From Eledone cirrhosa (taxonomy: Eukaryota > Mollusca > Cephalopoda > Octopoda > Eledonidae), in NCBI GenBank assembly GCA_964016885.1, contig OZ024744.1, forward strand, positions 29,561,087 through 29,625,086: 64,000 nt of DNA. Reading direction: 5' to 3'. The notes under the pieces were generated by a model. It was not told the DNA's origin. It searched no databases and saw only the letters and a program-made list of their open reading frames with translations. Positions 1 through 7,764 of the stretch are shown one piece after another; the stretch's first letter is position 1; the number at the start of each line of letters is the position of its first letter. The position numbers and the translations under genes are program-made.

Positions 1-149
1 GTTGACTTGTTCTTCTTTTTGATAAATATCATCTTAGTTAAGAGAGTGGGACTGGCTTTGTGCAGTGCCTTTGCTCACTATAAAAGCTTCACGGCACAGG
101 CATTGCTTTATATCTGGAGATCTCTATGCACTTGTCGTCACATGGTACC
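1..149. other. Left-edge sequence, nothing recognised
   Basis: AT-rich single-copy-looking sequence. Open frames here are short and show no domain. It may belong to the same decayed element as the zinc-finger fragment that follows, but nothing in it proves that. Confidence 0.4.
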
Positions 150-260
150 ATGGGCCCAGCACGATGTGTCAATAATTGTCACAAGTGTAGTGTTTGTACC
201 AGAGATTTCAAGTCGCTGGCTGGACTAAAAAGTCACACTCGTTCAGCGCCTCGGTAGCGG
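150..260 (+). pseudogene. Degenerate C2H2 zinc-finger fragment
   Basis: A frame starting with ATG at 150 and stopping with TAG at 258-260 reads about 36 codons. It contains a C-x2-C pair (Cys codons 186-188 and 195-197, residues CSVCTRDF), followed after 12 residues by LAGLKSH with a His. The fourth ligand expected three residues later is replaced (Ala codon in its place), so the finger is incomplete. The Cys-Ser-Val-Cys...Leu-Ala-Gly-Leu-Lys-Ser-His pattern resembles single C2H2 fingers at the ends of mollusc non-LTR retrotransposon polyproteins. I therefore read it as a transposon-derived scrap, not a host gene. That origin is inference; the finger pattern is visible directly. A chance short frame is the alternative. 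Confidence 0.45.
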
Positions 261-316
261 TTCTCCTACATGGATATAAAGTAGTGGCCGTACTCGAAAA
301 CGAGTTGGCAGCCATC

Positions 317-371
317 ATGTATGTATGTATATATGTATGTATGTATTTATCCGTGTATGTATGTATGTACG
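317..371. repeat. (ATGT)n microsatellite
   Basis: Imperfect tandem ATGT units from 317 to about 345 and again from 355 to 371, interrupted by a short non-repeat segment. A simple sequence repeat. Confidence 0.9.
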
Positions 372-403
372 TTCTTCTGGTTTTATAATTTCACAAATTT
401 TTA

Positions 404-452
404 CCAATAGAGAGAGTCTGTTTCTAACATAGACACGAGACTCTGTCATTGG
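404..452. repeat. Imperfect inverted repeat
   Basis: The segment begins CCAATAGAGAGAGTCT and ends AGACTCTGTCATTGG, so the two ends pair when single-base bulges are allowed. The whole 49-bp segment could fold back on itself. It may be a fragment of a palindromic MITE; no duplicated target site was found. Confidence 0.5.
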
Positions 453-477
453 AATTTACACAACATCAACTAGGTAG

Positions 478-600
478 ATATGTATGTATGCATGCATGTG
501 TAGGTATGGATGTTATTATATGTGTGGATGTGTATGTTTTGAGTTATATGTGTGCATGTGTATACGCTTTGTATCTGTACATGTGCATATACAGTTATTA
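478..600. repeat. Degenerate ATGT/TGTG-rich microsatellite tract
   Basis: A run of TATG, GCATG and TGTG-type units with many substitutions. It lies directly next to the 3' end of the minus-strand retrotransposon remnant. It may be the decayed tail of that element or an independent simple repeat. Confidence 0.6.
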
Positions 601-657
601 GATGGAACATTTTGGGAACGTTTTGCATATTTTTACTGTTCCATTAATGGATTGTAC

Positions 658-1137
658 TTATAATTTCCTAACTAGTTGTGTTCTTTCTGTTCCTGTGAAG
701 CCCAGCTTCGCAAGATTTGTATTGAGGCAGTTACTAACATATCCCAGTGCCCCAATAATCACAGGCAGAAATCTGAAGGTGTAATCAGGGTGGAGTATCT
801 GCAGATTTCTGATTAGTTCAGCATAATTATTCTCCTTTTCGCTAATCTCTGATATTATATTGGCATCCATTGGGCAGCTAACTTCCACTACTGTGCATGC
901 CTTCTTTTCCCTGTCCCACATCATTATATCAGGTTTGTTCGCTTGCATTTTATTGGGGTTTTTTACTGGAACATTCCACCAGTATTCTTTCATATTATGT
1001 ATATATATGTCTTCCACATTGCTGTAGCTTTTAATGTATTTATTATCGGGGCTATCTTTTCTACGGATTGCATTGTACAGTGTTTTGGCCACTACATCAT
1101 GCCTCATAGATAGATAGTACCGCGATGACATCTTTGG
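658..1137 (-). pseudogene. Restriction-like endonuclease domain of the retrotransposon
   Basis: About 157 codons remain open on the minus strand after the knuckle. They carry SMRHDVVAKTLYNAI near the start (the RHN/RHD helix of this family). KPD follows at residues 66-68, then VVEVSCP at residues 81-87, which together form the PD-(D/E)xK-type active-site strand pair. The end reads FLPVIIGALGYV. The fold nicks the target DNA to start reverse transcription in intact elements. This is the best preserved part of the copy, with no internal stop, but it is disconnected by a frameshift from the upstream domains. Confidence 0.82.
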
Positions 1138-1206
1138 ACAGCTGCTTATGACATGGGTGATATTTTCGATGTTAATTCCGCAGAGTTTGCACTTGTCACA
1201 TCTAGG
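1138..1206 (-). other. CCHC zinc-knuckle motif of the retrotransposon
   Basis: In the minus-strand frame that begins PRCDKCKLCG, the pattern C-x2-C-x8-H-x4-C is complete. The Cys codons are at 1189-1191 and 1180-1182, His is at 1153-1155 and the last Cys at 1138-1140. The spacing matches the knuckle placed just before the endonuclease in R2-like elements. It straddles a frame change near 1210, so it is only seen when the frames are read together. Confidence 0.8.
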
Positions 1207-2008
1207 TATTTTGTCTGCATCCTATCTCTTTTGTGAATCCGGTATTTCGTGTTGATTTCCTGTTCTTCGATTGCAAAAGCATATCCTTCAAAGTGGGAGC
1301 CAATATAGCGGTTGTTGGTCCAAGATAGACTACTTTCCTTATCTATATTACTCTCACTCTGGAGCTTCCTGGCAACATATCCATGCATGAATTTTTGCTG
1401 ATAAGCATGCAGTTTTTTATCCATGGATTCACTGCGGTACTGCTGAGAAACTGCCCTGGGTGTGAGTTTTTGATTATTACGCAGGGAATATCTTTCAATG
1501 AGTTCCTTCCTAACTCTCATGATCTTATCTGTTTCATGCAGATAGACTATCTCGAGAAACGGGCTCCTACGCTTCGAGGTTCGTAGATGTTGTCGGAGGG
1601 ATATGATACGACATCCAAATGTTGTCTGGACTGATGTTAGGCCTCTGCCTCCCTTCTTACGTTTCAAGTAAAGGCGTCTATGTCACTGTTGATGTGGAAG
1701 TTTCCGGTGTTCTTTAGAATTTTTCGAGTCCTAACATCAACTGCTCGGATTTCGTCTATCGTCCAATTGAGTATTCCAAACGTTGGTGTTAGGACAGGCA
1801 CAGCAAATACATTGCGAGCCACTGTTTTATTGTGCACAGAGAGTTCCGATGACCATATTTTTCTTAATCGGGTGTAGTATTCCTTAGTTACGCTTTCCTT
1901 ATTACAAATACCATTATTGGAAATATTCTAATCTATCCCCAGGTATCTGTAGCAGTCCTCATCAGATATCGGTGAAACAGTTAGGCCATTGATGACAATG
2001 TTGCTAGA
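1146..2008 (-). pseudogene. Retroelement thumb/connector region, frameshifted
   Basis: Between the catalytic palm and the CCHC knuckle the minus strand reads CYRYLGID, then a stop near 1935, then a long stretch with KIWSSELSVHNKTVARN, VLTPTFGILNWTIDEI and NFHINSDID. It then shifts frame by one base near 1677 and continues as LKRKKGGRGL at 1640-1667 and on to YIGSHFEGYAFAIEEQE. The GGRGL and FGI-NW-EI patterns are typical of this class of element. An apparent frame that opens at 1667 begins with TTG, a codon inside the element and not a real start. No separate gene is present. Confidence 0.8.
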
Positions 2009-2696
2009 TTAGGTTGTTGTTTTTCCCCGCTTTACAGTCATATATGAACATTTATCTTGGCCAAACTCCATTCCTATATCCTTTAAGAATGTTGTAACCA
2101 GGTCAAGATTTTTCTTCATCCCATCCATGTTCTTGGCATAGAGTTTCAGATCATCCACAAAGAAATTATGGTATGAAGTACGTATTTCTGTCCTCCTATG
2201 AGACAATGATGTATCCCTCACATTTCTTGAGCAGAAAGTACAAGGGGTTGAATGACAGGATAAATAGTATCACAGAGAGACTGTCGCCTTGAAAAAAAAT
2301 AGAGTCCTCCTTCTCTGTCTTTAACTTTAGGATAGTAGCTCGAGAGGAAGACAGCTTCTCTATGGTTCTGATAATAATGTCTGCGACTTTAGTCGGAGGG
2401 CCTCTATCATCCAAGAGTGGGGACAGAATCAAAAGCTTTCCTGTAGTCAAGCCAGTCTGTAGCCATATTCCTCCTAAGTTGTTACACCTCCGACATCGCA
2501 GTTTTGTTGATTAGGAGTTGTTCAGCACATCCCCAAACCCCTTTCTTTCCAGCTGCTTGTTCATCTGTGATGTTATTATTTTCACAGTGATCTTAGAGGA
2601 ATAGATTCAAGTAGGGTGTATACATCTTATACATCAGGTTCTGGCATGCAATGGGTCGGTAGTTTTTTGCCAAGTGGGTGTCTTTGTTCTTGGGGA

Positions 2697-2698
<2 letters not shown>
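2009..2698 (-). pseudogene. Reverse transcriptase domain, broken
   Basis: Three catalytic blocks of a non-LTR reverse transcriptase survive on the minus strand. The NYRPI block with the preceding DTHLAKNYRPIA lies at about 2640-2690. Motif A, with the aspartate in DWLDYRKAFDSV, lies at about 2422-2460. Motif B (QGDSLS) is at 2274-2291, with Val where Pro usually follows. Motif C is FVDD at 2150-2161, the Asp-Asp pair at 2150-2155, followed by LKLYAKN and a motif-D-like segment (GMEFGQDKC). The aspartates themselves are intact, but the domain is split by a one-base loss after the motif A block (the VPHSW segment resumes in another frame) and by stops near 2485 and 2595. In life it would copy the element RNA at a nicked target site. 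This copy cannot encode the enzyme. Confidence 0.88.

Positions 2699-2736
<38 letters not shown>
2699..2736. repeat. (AT)n microsatellite
   Basis: About 19 uninterrupted AT units. The tract lies immediately 5' (minus-strand sense) of the readable retrotransposon sequence and marks where recognisable coding sequence ends. Confidence 0.95.
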
Positions 2737-2739
<3 letters not shown>

Positions 2740-2782
2740 TGTCAGTGTGTGTGTATCTGTACGTACATATATACGACAATAT

Positions 2783-2884
2783 GTTCCGATGTTGAATTTG
2801 CCTTTCATCCTTACGGGGTCGATAAAATAAAGTATCAGTAATGCACTGGGTAATTGCTGGCCTTGTGCCTAAAGTAGAAATAAT
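2783..2884 (+). mobile_element. Cephalopod-type SINE, 3' fragment
   Basis: The segment contains TTTGCCTTTCATCC, then CGGGGTCGATAAA, then a CAGTAATGCACTGGG block, and ends GGCCTTGTGCCTAAAGTAGA. This order is familiar from the tRNA-derived SINEs abundant in octopus and squid genomes. The tRNA-like 5' head is missing; the fragment begins just after a short TG-rich tract. It is the main reason for assigning the window to a cephalopod. The match is recalled, not searched. Confidence 0.65.
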
Positions 2885-3014
2885 TATGTTATGCTTAGTT
2901 ACATTTTCCAATATCATTTCAAGAGCACTCTTGAATTTAACTGATTAGACAGGAAAGTAAATTGAAATAAATAAATAAATAAAATAATCAAATTTAAATA
3001 TATAGATCTATGTG

Positions 3015-3016
<2 letters not shown>
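2885..3016. other. AT-rich spacer with (AAAT)n
   Basis: No gene or element is recognised. A short AAAT repeat spans about 2965-2987. Confidence 0.6.
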
Positions 3017-3089
<73 letters not shown>

Positions 3090-3181
3090 TTGTTTGTGTG
3101 TGTGTACATACCTATATATATATATATATGCACACACACACACACACACGCATACTCACACATACTTTCGAATATATATAT
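3017..3181. repeat. Compound (TA)n-(TG)n-(TA)n-(CA)n microsatellite
   Basis: A TA run (about 3019-3048) is followed by a TG-rich run to about 3105, a second TA run (about 3113-3129), and CA units (about 3131-3149), then more TA at 3172-3183. The TG block and the CA block are inverse complements and could fold together. Open frames through this region are low-complexity artefacts. Confidence 0.92.
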
Positions 3182-3214
3182 ATTTAGCTTCCATGTAAAA
3201 AATACAAAAAAACT

Positions 3215-3264
<50 letters not shown>

Positions 3265-3297
3265 AGTTTTTTTGTATTTTTTGCATGGAAGCTAAAT
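3182..3297. repeat. 116-bp near-perfect palindrome with an (AT)n core
   Basis: The left arm starts ATTTAGCTTCCATG at 3182 and runs through ACAAAAAAACTTTATATG. The right arm is its reverse complement, ending GCATGGAAGCTAAAT at 3297, with one mismatch noticed (A/G in CATGG). The centre is an (AT)n tract. This layout fits a palindromic (foldback) MITE or a hairpin-derived repeat. No clear flanking target duplication was found. Confidence 0.85.
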
Positions 3298-3527
3298 TTA
3301 AACATTGATAAAATAAGATAAGGTGATTTTGAAATTAAATTATAAAAGAGTTTAACGTGCCAATGGCAAGGATAAATCACCGAACAGGGGAACAACCACG
3401 TCTAACCCACGTCTAAGTCACGTCTGATCCACCCGCTATTGGCCAGACTGGGTAGTTAGCCATTACACCCAATCTAGAGAAACCATGTAGGAGATTTTGA
3501 GACATTATCCATTATGGGCTGTCGTTG
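3298..3527. other. Spacer with a short CACGTCTAA-like triplication
   Basis: No gene is recognised. Around 3395-3428 the motif CACGTCTAA / CACGTCTAAG / CACGTCTGA recurs three times about 11-12 bp apart. The rest looks like ordinary non-coding sequence. Confidence 0.45.
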
Positions 3528-3843
3528 GTCTAAAGCAGGGGCGTGCATCAGGCCGTCCGCGAGCCACTATTCGGCCCGCCACACCAGTCAGAGTGGCCGC
3601 GATGAGCGTTTTTAATTTTTACCTTGTAGGCTTATTTAGATTTTTTTTTCGTAACCGTAATACTTTTGTCAGTTGATCTATACTAAAGGGCTTCACTGAT
3701 AGGTTATTTGTTTTATAATTTCCCAGTTCCATGTTGTAGTGAATCTTTGGAATAGTGCATAATAAATATTAATGGTCCTAATAGTTGTTCCAATGTTCAA
3801 ATTGGCTCACCAAAGGAATATGTCGCACACCCCTGGCCTAAAG
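3528..3843. mobile_element. hAT-type non-autonomous DNA transposon (MITE) with TSD
   Basis: The element spans 3536-3835, exactly 300 bp. It begins CAGGGGCGTGC and ends GCACACCCCTG, giving terminal inverted repeats with one mismatch over 11 bp. The flanks are GTCTAAAG (3528-3535) and GCCTAAAG (3836-3843), an 8-bp target duplication with one mismatch. An 8-bp duplication and CAGGG termini are hallmarks of hAT elements, and the GGCCGTCCGCGAGCCAC stretch near the left end recalls hAT ends in other animals. There is no transposase frame inside, so it depended on an enzyme supplied elsewhere. It separates the spacer on its left from the tRNA-headed SINE on its right. Confidence 0.85.
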
Positions 3844-4113
3844 TGTGACTCAAGCCAGAAGGCTCACCAGGCCGGTGTTTAGCCCGGTTTCTTTGGCGTG
3901 AAACCACTGAGATCACAAGACGCCCCACCTGGACAGGACACTAGTCCATTGCAGGGTTAAACCCCCAGCTATTGCTGGTACAAATCTTCAGCTCAGTATA
4001 CTGGAGCAACGTGAAATGAAGTGTTTTGCTCAAAATCATAACATACAACGAGGTCAAGGAATCGAACCGACGACATTATGATCGTATGTCCAACACCCTT
4101 AACTTTAGACCAC
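3844..4113 (-). mobile_element. tRNA-headed SINE, minus strand
   Basis: Read on the minus strand from about 4113, the element opens with an A-box-like block (TGGTCTAAAGTTAAGG, 4097-4112). A perfect B-box GGTTCGATTCC follows at 4058-4068, at tRNA-like spacing. The body contains CACTTCATTTCACGTTGCTCC, TGGGGGTTTAACCCTGCAA and TGGACTAGTGTCCTGTCCAG. Similar cores occur in widely distributed animal SINEs; the MetaSINE group is one candidate. It is not a functional tRNA gene because no cloverleaf is complete. The 3' end is not defined and may lie beyond the hAT-type MITE. Confidence 0.6.
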
Positions 4114-4387
4114 ACAAATCCACTCGGGCGTATAATAAAACAGATTTTATTGAACAAAATATTCCAAATACAATTGCGACACATTCTCCATCTACACCCT
4201 GTCCGCTTCGACCACAGACCGCTGCAACCCAGGCTCTCACACAAATAACGTCCAGAAGAAGAGTATGATAACAAAATTCCAAAATACCGGATATTTGACA
4301 TGCAGTTCCTTATTCGAGATGGTCACCATGAAGACCTTTGGTGAATCGGTCACCGAACTGTCATTTTCTTCCGCACAGCAATGGCAG
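4114..4387. other. Left flank of the satellite array, nothing recognised
   Basis: About 270 bp with no recognisable gene or element. AATAAAACAGATTTTATT near 4133-4150 is an AT-rich dyad. The last part (about 4318-4360) includes GGTCACC twice. Repeat units start abruptly at 4388. Confidence 0.5.
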
Positions 4388-4421
4388 AGGACCATGACGT
4401 GGAGTGTCTTATACAAATGGT

Positions 4422-4443
4422 GTCACTGGTGGAGGACCATGAC
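4422..4443. other. Unit hairpin (first clear copy)
   Basis: GTCA-C-TGGT / GGAGG / ACCA-TGAC: two 4-bp stems separated by one bulged base on the left side, with a 5-base loop. It recurs in every standard unit at the unit boundary. The bulged base is one of the most variable (C or T), so that change leaves the pairing intact. Confidence 0.7.
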
Positions 4444-4483
4444 GTGGAGTGTCTTATATAGATGGTGTCACTGGTGGAGGACC
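4439..4483. repeat. Type copy of the 45-bp unit
   Basis: A standard unit used here for reference. It contains one CpG (in TGACGTGG), one TATATAG, four GG doublets (the first in GATGG, the others in TGGTGGAGG), and half of a hairpin whose other half lies at the start of the next unit. No stop codon occurs in the frame starting ATGACG, nor in one minus-strand frame, which is why the array looks open. Confidence 0.9.
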
Positions 4484-5640
4484 ATGACGTGGAGTGTCTT
4501 ATATAGATGGTGTAACTGGTGTAGGACCATGCCGTGGAGTGTCCTATATAGATGGTGTCACTAGTGGAGGACCATGACATGTCCTATATAGATGCTGTCA
4601 CTGGTGGAGGACCATGACATGTCTTATATAGATGGTGTCACTGGTGGCGGACCATGACGTGGAGTGTCTAATACAGATGGTGTCACTGGTGGAGGACCAT
4701 GACGTGGAGTGTCTTATACAGATGGTGTCACTGGTGGAGGACCATGACATGTCTTATATAGACGGTGTCACTGGTGGAGGACCATGACGTGGAGTGTCTC
4801 ATATAGATGTGGTCACTGGTGGAGGACCATGAGATGTCTTATATAGATGGTGTCACTGGTGGAGGACCATGACGTGGAGTGTCTTATATAGATGGTGTAA
4901 CTGGTGTAGGACCATGCCGTGGAGTGTCCTATATAGATGGTGTCACTAGTGGAGGACCATGACATGTCCTATATAGATGCTGTCACTGGTGGAGGACCAT
5001 GACATGTCTTATATAGATGGTGTCACTGGTGGCGGACCATGACGTGGAGTGTCTAATACAGATGGTGTCACTGGTGGAGGACCATGACGTGGAGTGTCTT
5101 ATACAGATGGTGTCACTGGTGGAGGACCATGACATGTCTTATATAGACGGTGTCACTGGTGGAGGACCATGACGTGGAGTGTCTCATATAGATGTGGTCA
5201 CTGGTGGAGGACCATGAGATGTCTTATATAGATGGTGTCACTGGTGGAGGACCATGACGTGGAGTGTCTTATATAGATGGTGTCACTGGTGGAGGACCAT
5301 GACGTGGAGTGTCTTATATAGATGGTGTAACTGGTGGAGGACCATGCCGTGGAGTGTCCTATATAGATGGTGTCACTAGTGGAGGACCATGACATGTCCT
5401 ATATAGATGCTGTCACTGGTGGAGGACCATGACATGTCTTATATAGATGGTGTCACTGGTGGCGGACCATGACGTGGAGTGTCTAATACAGATGGTGTCA
5501 CTGGTGGAGGACCATGACGTGGAGTGTCTTATACAGATGGTGTCACTGGTGGGGGAACATGACATGTCTTATATAGACGGTGTCACTGGTGGAGGACCAT
5601 GACGTGGAGTGTCTCATATAGATGTGGTCACTGGTGGAGG
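4484..5640. repeat. Three tandem 385/430-bp blocks at the left edge
   Basis: Marker TGTAACTGGTG recurs at 4511, 4896 and 5326, and marker CTAGTGGAGG at 4561, 4946 and 5376. Spacings are 385 and 430 bp. The 45-bp difference is exactly one extra standard unit in the third block. This is a short higher-order repeat made of about nine units. Confidence 0.9.
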
Positions 5641-7764
5641 ACCATGACATGTCTTATATAGATGGTGTCACTGGTGGAGGACCATGACGTGGAGTGTCTT
5701 ATACAGATGGTGTCATTGGTGGAGGACCATGATGTGCAGTGTCTTATACAGATGGTGTGACTGGTGGAGGGCCATAACGTGGAGTGTCTTATACAGATGG
5801 TGTCTCTGGTGGAGGACCATGACATGTCTTATATAGATGGAGACACTGGTGGAGGACCATGTCGTGGAGTGTCTTATATAGATGATGTCACTGGTGGAGG
5901 ACCATGACATGGAGTGTCTTATATAGATGGTGTCACTGGTGGAGGACCATGACATGTCTTATATAGATGCTGTCACTGGTGGAGGACCATGACGTGGAGT
6001 GTCTAATATAGATGGTGTCACTGGTGGAGGACCATGACGTGGAGTGTCTTATACAGATGGTGTCACTGGTGGCGGACCATTACATGTCTTATATAGATAG
6101 TGTCACTGGTGGAGGACATGACGTGGAGTGTCTTATACAGATGGTGTCACTGGTGGAGAACCATGACGTGGAGTGTCTTATACAGATGGTGTCACTGGTG
6201 GAGGTCCATGACGTGGAGTGTCTTATATAGATGGTGTCACTGGTGGAGGTCCATGACGTGGAGTGTCTTATACAGATGGTGTCACTGGTGGAGGACATGA
6301 CGTGGAGTGTCTTATATAGATGGTGTCATTGGTGGAGGACCATGACGTGGAGTGTCTTATACAGATGGTGTCACTGGTGGAGGACCATGACATGTCTTAT
6401 ACAGATGGTGTCACTGGTGGAGAACCATGACGTGGAGTGTCTTATACAGATGGTGTCACTGGTAGAGGACCATGACGTGGAGTGTCTTATACAGATGGTG
6501 TCACTGGTGGAGGACCATGACATGTCTTATACAGATGGTGTCACTGGTGGAGAACCATGACGTGGAGTGTCTTATACAATGGTGTCACTGGTAGAGGACC
6601 ATGACGTGGAGTGTCTTATACAGATGGTGTCACTGGTGGAGGACCATGACATGTCTTATACAGATGGTGTCACTGGTGGAGGACCATGACGTGGAGAGTC
6701 TTATATATATCGTGTCACTGGTGGAGGACCATGACGTGGAGTGACTTATACAGATGGTGACATTGGTGGAGTTTCATGACGTGGAGTGTCTTATATAGAT
6801 GGTGTCATTGGTGGAGGATCATGACGTGGAGTGTCTTATATAGATGGTGTCACTGGTGGATCACCATGACGTGGAGTGTCTTATATAGATGGTGTCACTG
6901 GTGGAGGACCATGACGTGGAGTGTCTTATACAGATGGTGTCACTGGTGGAGGACCATGACATGTCTTATATAGATTGAGTCACTGGAGGAGGACCATGAA
7001 GTGGAGTGTCTTATATAGATGTGACATTGGTGGAGTTTCATGACGTGGAGTGTCTTATACAGATGGTGTCACTGGTGGAGGACCATGACGTGGAGTGACT
7101 TATACAGATGGTGTCACTGGTGGAGGACCATGACGTGGAGTGTCTTATACAGATTGTATCACTGGTGGAGGATCATGAAGTGGAGTGTCTTATATAGGTG
7201 GTGTCACTGGTGGAGGACCATGACGTGGTGTGTTTTATACAGATGGTTTCACTGGTGGAGGACCATGACATGTCTTATATAGATGGTGTCACTGGTGGAG
7301 GACCATGTCGTGGAGTGTCTTATACAGATGGTGTCACTGGTGGAGGACAATGTCGTGGAGTGTCTCATATAGATGTGGTCACTGGTGGAGGACCATGACA
7401 TGTCTTGTATAGATGGTGTCACTGGTGGAGGACCATGACGTGGAGTGTCTTATACAGATAGTGTAACTGGTGGAGGACCATGACGTGGAGTGTCTTATAT
7501 AGATGGTGTCACTGGTGGAGGACCATGACGTGATGTGTCTTATACAGATGGTGTCATTGGTGGAGGACTATGATGTGCAGTGTCTTATACAGATGGTGTG
7601 ACTGGTGGAGGACCATGACGTGGAGTGTCTTATACAGATGGTGTCTCTGGTGGAGGACCATGACATGTCTTATATAGATGGAGTCACTGGTGGAAGACCA
7701 TGTCGTGGAGTGTCTTCTATAGATTATGTCACTGGTGGAGGACCATGACATGGAGTGTCTTATA
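5348..7764. repeat. 2.4-kb higher-order block, copy 1
   Basis: This block reappears at 9022-11438 at a constant offset of 3,674 bp. The segments compared were identical, including many private variants such as TACAATGG and GTTTCATGACG. About 55 basic units. Confidence 0.9.

Larger units (their letters stand above)
650..2698 (-). mobile_element. Non-LTR retrotransposon remnant with restriction-like endonuclease
   Basis: Read on the minus strand, the element runs from about 2698 down to about 650. Its domain order is: reverse transcriptase (NYRPI block, motif A in DYRKAFDSV, motif B QGDSLS, motif C FVDD), then thumb/connector (KIWSSEL, NWTIDEIRAVD, GGRGL), then a CCHC knuckle, then an endonuclease with RHD, KPD and VVEVSCP. 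This order matches the early-branching non-LTR clades that carry a C-terminal restriction-like endonuclease (R2, R4/Dong, NeSL and relatives). The specific clade cannot be set by eye. The copy is dead: at least three frameshifts (about 2415, 1677 and 1210) and several in-frame stops (near 1935, 2485 and 2595). The 5' part is missing beyond the (AT)n tract, so this is a truncated fossil. Confidence 0.88.

Noticed and set aside
7..228. Plus-strand open frame of 73 codons at the left edge
   Set aside because: Low complexity, no domain. The zinc-finger pattern lies in a different frame of the same stretch.
602..784. Plus-strand open frame
   Set aside because: It lies antisense to the 3' end of the retrotransposon endonuclease, which explains its sequence better.
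1680..1877. Plus-strand open frame
   Set aside because: Antisense shadow of the retrotransposon connector, where the minus strand reads KIWSSEL and NWTIDEI.
3010..3395. Open frames rich in Tyr-Ile and Val-Cys repeats on both strands
   Set aside because: Direct translations of dinucleotide microsatellites and of the AT-cored palindrome.
4045..4113. A functional tRNA gene on the minus strand
   Set aside because: The A- and B-box-like blocks are present, but no complete cloverleaf or acceptor stem was found, and the downstream body is SINE-like.
4318..4387. Degenerate half-units (GATGGTCACC, GAAGACC) just before the array as its origin
   Set aside because: Similarity is limited to a few words and could be chance; no 45-bp spacing was found in the flank.
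4265..4564. Frame crossing from unique flank into the array, as a possible gene whose C-terminus is the repeat
   Set aside because: Only about 40 codons come from unique DNA, with no domain. The open part is due to repeat units, and the frame ends after a few of them.
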